From NCBI RefSeq assembly GCF_000319365.1, contig NC_021007.1, positions 434,001 to 498,000 on the forward strand: a stretch of DNA of 64,000 nt. The letters run 5' to 3'. Below, piece after piece: positions 57,432 through 64,000 of the stretch. Below the pieces are notes generated by a model that did not search any database, had not been told where the DNA came from, and saw only the letters and a program-made list of their open reading frames with translations. The position numbers and the translations under genes are program-made. Within the stretch, counting starts at the first letter, position 1; the number at the start of each line of letters is the position of its first letter. The stretch comes from Candidatus Mycoplasma haematominutum 'Birmingham 1' (GTDB lineage: Bacteria; Bacillota_I; Bacilli_A; Mycoplasmatales; Mycoplasmoidaceae).

Positions 57432-57968
57432 GTGATGGGTTACTATCACTTCTATATTCTTAACCTCCCGGGTTCTGAAGAATACTACTCTAAATTACCA
57501 AGATCTAGTTTTATTCTGAATGTATTTGAAAACTTAAAACAACGAACTCCGGTTTCTTCGGTTCAACCAACCACCTATTTTGCCTCAGCTTATATTGCTG
57601 AAAATGGATATGGTGCTTTCTTTTCTGAAATACTAAAAGCATTAGGAAATACTGTTACATATTGAACTCTGATCCAACCTATTTTTATACTTTCGATCAT
57701 TACCTCCTCCTTAAACCTTTTCCTATTTTGAATTTGTCTTTTCTGTTCTTTTAAAGCGCGAAAATTTAGCTATATTGCCTCAACTTTTGTAAATTTGTTA
57801 GTTCCTATATGAGGATGTGTATTAACTCTGAAAATACATAATCGTTGAAAACTTCCTACGATGTTGAAAACTCAATTAAGTCAGGTGGTTGCTCCTGGAC
57901 AATTAGTAAAGCTGAAAGCTAGAGTGGTTTTATCTAAATTATTTTCAGAAATTACTATTCCTGCATAG
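57432..57968 (+). CDS. Hypothetical membrane protein
   Basis: 178 residues (GTG 57432; ATG 57435 equally possible), four TGA=Trp codons. A soluble N-terminal half (GSEEYYSKLPRSSFILNVFE) is followed by two or three membrane helices (LIQPIFILSIITSSLNLFLF; YIASTFVNLLVPIWGCVLTL) and a basic tail. No family recognised. The stop region overlaps the probable start of ymdB, so the two are coupled. Confidence 0.62.
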
Positions 57969-58822
57969 TTCAGACTTTTAACATTCTCTTCATTGGTGAT
58001 GTATTTGGTAAACCTGGACGAGCTATGATTAACAAATACCTTAATAGAATTAAATCCAAATATTCAGTAGATTTAGTAATTGCAAATGTAGAAAATGCTG
58101 CACATGGAAAGGGAGTGACTCCTAAAATTCTTAATCAATTAATGCAGGCTGGGGTAGATTTTTTCACTCTGGGAAATCACTCTTGGCATAAACATGAATT
58201 CCTAGATAGCATATTCCATAATTACAGTAATATAGTAAGGCCTCTTAATTTAAGTGAAGATTTTAAATACCACAATTTGGGCGTAGGCACCAAAGCTCTA
58301 AAAGTAAAAGATATTAATATCAGGGTCACTAATCTATTGGGAAATAGTGTTCATTTCAGACAACGACAAAGTAATTGTTTTCTTTGCTTTAGTTCGCTAT
58401 TAGATAATTTGTCCAGAGAGAAAAAAATGGAGGAAATTCACCTAGTCGATTTACATTCTGAAACTACTAGTGAAAAAAATGCATTCTTATGAGCTTTTAA
58501 TGGTAGGGTATCTGCTGTTTTAGGAACTCATACTCATGTACCTACTAATGACGCTGTAATTACGGAAGAAAAAACTGCATATATTTCTGATGTAGGTATG
58601 ACTGGACCTTCTTGCGGCATAATAGGTGGCGAGAGGACAAGTATTATTCAAAAATTTTTTTACCCTGAACTGAAATTTATGCTTCAACCTCAGGAAGGGG
58701 CTGCTCAATTCTGCTCTGTTTTAATTTCTTTTAACAGAGAAAATTATTCTCCTGTCAAAATTAAACCCATTATTTTGAGAGAAGGTTATTTTTTTGATGA
58801 CTATAAGTTACATTCGGTTTAA
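57965..58822 (+). CDS. ymdB: YmdB-type metallophosphoesterase
   Basis: About 285 residues. Dimetal phosphodiesterase: ILFIGDVFGKPGRAMI, VIANVENAAHGKGVT, DFFTLGNHSWHK, FNGRVSAVLGTHTHVPTND and YISDVGMTGP. Two TGA=Trp codons. The open frame upstream contains no ATG, GTG or TTG before the first conserved strand; ATA 57965 or ATT 57983 are the candidates. In other bacteria it hydrolyses cyclic nucleotides. The 3' end overlaps convergent prmC by 15 bases. Confidence 0.92.
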
Positions 58823-59668
58823 AACAACTACCCTAAATTTATTTAGATGATCATAATATCTATTAATTTGAATATTTTTAGAGGTTAAATCTAAATTTTT
58901 TCAGTTTGATTCATGAAATTCACTGCATTCTAAAATGATCAGCTTTCAATATGAATTATTTACAGCAAATTCAATAATCTTACTATAATGAGAAAATCCT
59001 GTCTCTTCCGATTGTAAAGCTCATTTGGGATCATATTTGTACAAATTAGTTGATTTGTTTAATGCTGTAAATTCATTTTTTCCAATATAAGGTGGATTCA
59101 TAGTGATAAGTTCTCAATGTGAATTCTCTTTTAAAAATTGGGTTCAATTAGTGCAATAAACATCTCCTTTGGACGTATATTTTTTTAATTGAATATTTTC
59201 TAAAACATTTTTACAACTTGTGTAAGAGGCATCAACTGCTGAATATCTATAAATGTTGTCGCGATATTTATCTAGTAATGAGATCAAAATATTTCCAGTA
59301 CCGGAGCAAAGGTCTATATATGAAAAATCGGATAAATTTATTCTGCTAATTCATTCTTGAGTTATTTTCACTAAACATTCTGTTTCAGTCCTTGGTATAA
59401 AAACTCCAGGATTTACTAGCAGTTCATTATTATTGAAAAATACTTTTTTAGTTAATCTGGGAATTGGGTAATTTTCCTCTATAATTTTCGACCGGAACTT
59501 GCTATTAGGTTTGAAAAGAAAGTCAATTGTATTATCCTTCAAAATTACATAATCATTGAAATTTTTAACTCTATTAGACATTGAAAATAAAGTATCAAAT
59601 GCTCTGGGCATATAATTGCTGGGAAAATGAGCAATAAATTCTCTAAAAGAAATATTCAATTCCTTCAA
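58808..59668 (-). CDS. prmC: Release-factor glutamine methyltransferase
   Basis: 286 residues with six or more TGA=Trp codons. SAM-binding IDLCSGTGNILISLL and the substrate motif ITMNPPYIG; N-terminal segment FNNNELLVNPGVFIPRTETE matches the family (pfvLIPRPETE). It methylates the GGQ Gln of RF1, encoded just upstream. TTG start two bases past the prfA stop. Confidence 0.92.
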
Positions 59669-59669
59669 T

Positions 59670-60752
59670 TTAGTTATTTTCTACTAAACTATTCAGCCAA
59701 TCTTCCTGCTCACGCAGGGAGAGCTGTTGATGTATAACTGCAAGATTTCCCTCCATAATAGAAGACAAATTATTAATAGTTAGTAGTATTCTATGATCGG
59801 TCATTCTATTTTGGGGATAGTTGTAAGTGCGAATTTTTTCTGATCTTTCGCCTTTTCCTATTTGCTGTTTAAGGGTAGAGAATAATTCATCTTTCTGTAA
59901 TTTACGCTCTCTCTCTCATAATTTTGCTTTCAGTATTTTAAAAGCTATTTCCTTATTCAACATCTGAGATCTCTCTTGCTGGCATGCGACCATAATATTT
60001 GTGGGAAGGTGCACTATTCTAACTGCAGATTCTGTTTTATTTACATGTTGGCCTCCCGCTCCGCTTGCCCTATAAACATCTATTCTCAGCTCACTGGGAT
60101 CTAATTGGATTTCAATTTCATCAGGTTCTGGTAACACGCTAACAGTAATAGTAGATGTATGTACCCTCCCCTTAGATTCTGTTTCTGGAACTCTCTGCAC
60201 TCTATGTACTCCAGATTCATACTTCATTTTTGAATAAACTTTCTCCCCAAATAAGGTAAATGTAATGAATGCAAAACCTTTTTCACTTTCTCTAAGCTCT
60301 ACTATATTTAGTTTTCATTTATTAGATTGTGCATATTTTTTATAAGAGTCAAATAAATTGGCTACAAAAATAGCAGACTCTTCACCTCCGGCTGCTGCAT
60401 GCATTTCTATAACAATGTTTTTTCCATCATATTTATTACTAGGTAAAAGCTCAGTTTTAAAGTTAAGTTCTAATTCTTCTATCTTTTGAGATAACAACGT
60501 GCATTCTTCCTCAAACAAGGCTTTTAATTCACTATCTGCATCTTTAGAAAGGGAGGATTTGCAATGTTCATAATCTGAGATACATTTTTTATAAATCTCA
60601 AATTTAGCAATTAAATCCCTATTTCTAGATATTTCTCGCTGTAATTCAATATCTTTTACATTTGATAAATTTGCATTTAATTTTTCCTCTAAAATTTTTT
60701 GCTTTTCAGAAATCATACTTAGAAAAGAAAATAATTTAGAGTTGTAAATCAC
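59670..60752 (-). CDS. prfA: Peptide chain release factor 1
   Basis: 360 residues. GGQ motif [55 protein letters not shown] and [12 protein letters not shown]. Reads UAA and UAG; with UGA coding Trp no RF2 is needed. GTG start. Middle gene of rpmE-prfA-prmC. Confidence 0.97.
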
Positions 60753-60787
60753 CTAAAAATTAAGAATTAACAGCATCCTCCTATATC

Positions 60788-60806
60788 GGAGGGCCGAAGC
60801 CCCTCC
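60788..60806 (-). terminator. UUCG-loop hairpin between rpmE and prfA
   Basis: On the minus strand GGAGGGGC-TTCG-GCCCTCC, a stable tetraloop stem directly after rpmE and before prfA. No T run follows, so it may be a partial terminator or processing site. Confidence 0.5.
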
Positions 60807-60814
60807 TGGGGGAG

Positions 60815-61036
60815 TTATTTAATATTTTGTCTCCCTGAAGAGAACTTGTCTTTTAATTTTTCGGCAGGACCCAAATTAGATTCTGAAGCCAATTTCCCTA
60901 GATAAAAGGGATGGCAGGAAGCACAAATATCTAATTGCACAGTTTTGGTAGATTTATCTCCACTTAATAACTTGTATTCTGTACCACAAGAATTGCAGAC
61001 ATATTTAACTAAATTATCTATAAGACTTAACTTCAC
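60815..61036 (-). CDS. rpmE: 50S ribosomal protein L31
   Basis: 73 residues. Cys pairs YVCNSCGTEYK and DICASCHPFYLGK show the zinc-type L31. GTG start at 61036. The usual rpmE-prfA-prmC order is kept. Confidence 0.93.
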   Translation of the reverse strand: MKLSLIDNLVKYVCNSCGTEYKLLSGDKSTKTVQLDICASCHPFYLGKLASESNLGPAEKLKDKFSSGRQNIK

Positions 61037-61081
61037 TAAAAAATAATCAATTTTAATGTTAAAATTCTTTATTTAATCTTT

Positions 61082-61100
61082 TTCCGGAGCATCTTCGGAA
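61082..61100. promoter_or_regulatory. Inverted repeat between rpmE and dnaX
   Basis: TTCCGGAG-CAT-CTTCGGAA, an 8-bp stem (one G-T pair) in the 81-base divergent intergenic region, where both promoters must lie. An operator or an RNA hairpin in one of the leaders is possible. Confidence 0.4.
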
Positions 61101-61117
61101 TAATAATTTAAACCCTC

Positions 61118-62836
61118 ATACTCTACAACAGATACAGACCGAAAAATTTCAGTGAATTAGTAGGACAGGAGTTATCCAAAAACTTACTAATCAATATATT
61201 GAAAAATCAAACAAAAGTACATTCGTTTATATTTTATGGGCCTAACGGTACAGGAAAAACCACTTCTGCTAGACTTTTTGCTCGAGCAGTTAATTGTGAA
61301 CAATTTCAGAAACTAGAAGAAATATGTGGAATGTGTACTTACTGCCAAATTGCAGAAAAAGAAGATTGTATAGACATTGTGGAGATAGACGGTGCCACAC
61401 ATAACGGTGTTGAATTTGTTCGAGAAATTAATAAAAATGCTCTATATCCCCCGATCAAGCTACCTAAAAAACTTTATATCATTGACGAAGCTCATTGTTT
61501 GAGTACTCAATCCTGGAATGCTCTCCTCAAACTAATTGAAGAGCCACCCGATCATCTAATAGTCATTCTAATCACAACAGAAATACAAAAAATTATTCCT
61601 ACAATCCTAAGTCGATGCCAAAAATTAAATTTCCCTGCCTTAAATTTTGAAAAAATATTACCTCTTTTAACCGCTATTTCCCAAAAGGAACAAAAATCCA
61701 TTAAAGAAGATGTTCTAGAGGATATTATTAAAAACTCTGGAGGATCTGTGCGAGAGGCTCTAGTCATGTTAGAAAAACATTTCCTAGACAATAAGACAGA
61801 AAATTTAACAACTGACCCTTATAGCCACAACGACGATGCAGTGCAACTTCTACAACTTATCTTCGACTCTCAAACTTCAAATGCTCTAAAAAAACTCAGA
61901 AAAATAGAAACCAATTTTGCTCCCATTTTCGAATCCATCTTAAATCACCTCCTGGAACTTTCTTTCTATATATTGGGAAATGAAGCTGAAGATTTTTTGC
62001 ACTATTGAACTAAACAACAAGCAAAAGTACTTGTTAGTAAAAAAAAAAATATAACATCGATGATCAATTTTTTAGCTACAAATATATATTCTCCCAATAT
62101 TAATTTTTCTCTCTCTTACTCTAAATTTTTACTTTTAAATTTACTTGTAATTTCTGGAAAAGATAGTATAGATACCCAACAATCTGACACCTTTTGGTTA
62201 GGAGATATTTCCATAAAACCTAAATCTCAAGACGCTAAAAAAATAATAAATGAAAAATTCGGTAGGGTTCCCCTAAAGGCTGTATTAAGTGAAACTATTT
62301 CAGATCGAGAGCATGATTCTGCCCTACCAGAACCCAAAGAGATTTTTTCTAACTCAATACTACAATTTTCCTCCTTTGATTTACCTCAATTTGAATTTCA
62401 GGAAATACTACATAAAGAGAAAAAAATTATACAAATACTTCAAGAATGTCAGAAATCGTCAGGGGAAAAATACTATCAACAGCTACAACAATATTTAGAG
62501 TCGGACGCCTCCATCCCCTTAATTCATGAACTCTTCAAGAATATTCATCCGAAATATAAATTTATTTGCTCAGTTACAGATTGTTTAGTTATTTTTACAG
62601 CTACAAAAGATAGTCAATACTTTAATCTAAAACTTAAAAATTGAAATATTCAGGAAACGATATATACCATATTTTCAAAACCAATTAATTTTTATAGTAT
62701 TTCTCTAAATGAACTTCCATCATTTCTAGAAAAAAAGAAGCTTCAAAAATTCACAGAAAAGCCTTTATCCTCTCAGGAAGAAAAATTATTCACTAAATTA
62801 CAAACTTTATTTAATGCTGAAAAAATAGACTCTTAG
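61118..62836 (+). CDS. dnaX: DNA polymerase III subunit gamma/tau
   Basis: 572 residues. LYNRYRPKNFSELVGQELSK, P-loop YGPNGTGKTTSARL, zinc module CEQ...CGMCTYC, IIDEAHCLSTQSWNALLKLI and sensor ILITTEIQKIIPTILSRCQ. Clamp-loader ATPase. An in-frame TAA lies two codons before ATA 61118, and the family N-terminus starts at the next residue, so ATA is the start; the first TTG (61199) is already past the conserved LYRKYRP and GQE motifs. The C-terminal tau region is divergent. Confidence 0.95.
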
Positions 62837-64000
62837 TGAACTTCCTGAAGTGAAAAAGAGAAATATTGTTTTTAATTCCATCTATTACGGGTGGGGGGAC
62901 TAGCTCTCTATTTTTCACCAACTCTAATCAGAAATACGGTTCTCTAACCTGAAAAACTAAGGAAGATATTAACTCTTTTTTGCAATCTGTGGGGGTCAAT
63001 ACCTCTACATTTCAGCCAACAGACTTACTCAAACAGGCTGGTAATTTTTCTACAACAATTCCCACTTTAACCAAAGCTTTATCTACACAGATAGCTAAAC
63101 AAATCTTTACTGGAGAATTGTACAAAAGTACTAAATATGAAGCTGGTATTGGAAAACTTTATCCAAAAGTATTAGCGGCGAAAAAAAGGATGATTGAACA
63201 TCAAATCAAAACTTTATCCAAAAGTAAAAAGAGAATTAAAAAAAGTTGAACTCACGACGAAAGGAGATATCTAGATGGATTAAAAGACTATGTATTGTCA
63301 AGAATTGATGAAAAAAATATTCAAGATTATTTCAAGACAGATCCAGATAGCTACTTATTTAAAGGGAAAAAAATAACTCACATATCATCTCCAACAGCTG
63401 CTCAAAATAATTCTTCCGATTCTATTGCACCTTTATTGGGTTTTTTAATGGGCACTTGAATAGAAAGTCGTAAAGCTGGTTACTATGTACATAAATTGAT
63501 TCCATATGCGCAAACATTCTCTAAGGATACTAAGAGTTTTTATCAAAAAAAATATAAAGACATCAAATTGCCTGATAAACCGGATTACTTCTTCCCTGAT
63601 TATGAAAGAAAAACACCTGATAAACCGGAAAACCTATTCAAAGAATATATTGATGAATGATTAAAAGGTAAGAGTTACTATGAACATTGATACTCTTTGA
63701 CGGCTAAGGATAGAAGTGAAGAAATTAAACAAGCTGCAAAAATTGAATGAATTTCTCCTTCAAATAATACACACAAAAATATTGCGCTGAGATATTTAAC
63801 TGAACGTTCTGATACAAATACAGAAAAATCTAAGGATGTTAACAATGGGGGGAGAAAATATCTTTCATCTCTTTGAAAAGCTATTTCTCCTATTTTTTTG
63901 AGATTCAAGAAACGACATGATTGTGATTCCCAAGCTACAACTTCATCTACAACTACGACTGCTCCTAGTAATTCAATGCAATTCTTTTCAACCTTATGAG
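62836..64000 (+). CDS. Hypothetical secreted protein (3' end outside window)
   Basis: 388 residues visible, with seven or more TGA=Trp codons. GTG 62836 overlaps the dnaX stop by one base (TAGTG). N-terminus basic then hydrophobic (FLKWKREILFLIPSITGGG), a probable signal or anchor; then lysine-rich helical stretches (AAKKRMIEHQIKTLSKSKKR), a Lys/Pro/Asp region with a repeated DKP (LPDKPDYFF, TPDKPENLF), and a Thr/Ser-rich end. No known domain. Confidence 0.65.

Noticed and set aside
61552-61791. Minus-strand frame of 79 codons
   Set aside because: It is antisense to the conserved ATPase core of dnaX.

Overview
The window comes from a wall-less mollicute, almost certainly a haemotropic mycoplasma (haemoplasma). 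UGA must be read as Trp to keep dozens of conserved genes open (recA, metG, gap, pgk, thrS, ptsG). The sequence is AT-rich, the only release factor seen is RF1, a 23S-5S rRNA pair stands without a 16S gene next to it, and large families of short Trp/Cys-containing paralogues are present. The unlinked 23S-5S pair fits the M. suis / M. wenyonii / M. ovis side of the group (established knowledge). The species cannot be fixed from this window alone.

Layout. 1-8902 (minus strand): a tandem array of about twelve secreted or membrane-anchored paralogues (mostly 200-225 aa). Four array genes, plus an unrelated gene at the left edge, carry a poly-G tract of 7-10 bases just after the N-terminal hydrophobic segment. 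Three of these genes are in frame and two are frameshifted, the pattern expected of ON/OFF phase variation. 8933-14826 (minus): dnaG, glyS, an ECF transporter S component, thioredoxin, an unknown gene and ppa, with tRNA-Arg(UCG) on the plus strand. 14843-16473 (plus): an exported CxxC thioredoxin-like protein followed by two peptides that share a double-glycine-type leader. 16470-19404 (minus): two membrane/exported proteins, one possibly SecDF-like. 19548-21698 (plus): two more paralogues and a decayed third. 22073-23677: ruvAB. 23883-26975: 23S and 5S rRNA.

27105-33406 (minus operon): tmk-pepF-thrS-HAD-pepA. 33453-36987 (plus): recA-metG-ftsY. 37051-44323 (minus): hprK, then rpmG-orf-secG-rnr-smpB-sufS-gap-pgk ending in a clear terminator. 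44423-45170: eight tRNAs. 45161-46773 (minus): nfo, sufU and a 52-residue Cys/His-rich metallothionein-like protein. 46868-49263 (plus): a C39-peptidase ABC exporter and its partner; this is the class of exporter that removes double-glycine leaders, so it can be paired with the peptides at 15.8-16.5 kb. 49446-52421 (minus): two tandem small membrane proteins and three unknown genes. 52544-58822: ptsG (frameshifted at a T8 tract and carrying Cys-rich inserts), a NadD-remnant/YqeK HD protein, a large secreted protein on the minus strand, a membrane protein and ymdB. 58808-61036 (minus): rpmE-prfA-prmC. 61118-64000: dnaX and a secreted protein cut by the window edge.

Together these encode glycolysis and glucose PTS uptake (ptsG, hprK, gap, pgk), a minimal Fe-S assembly pair (sufS, sufU), translation and tmRNA rescue, recombination (recA, ruvAB), and an elaborate, partly phase-variable surface or secreted repertoire. 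Seven conserved genes have no ATG, GTG or TTG where they must begin and seem to start at ATA, ATT or ATC. Product names rest on motifs read by eye; no database search was possible.
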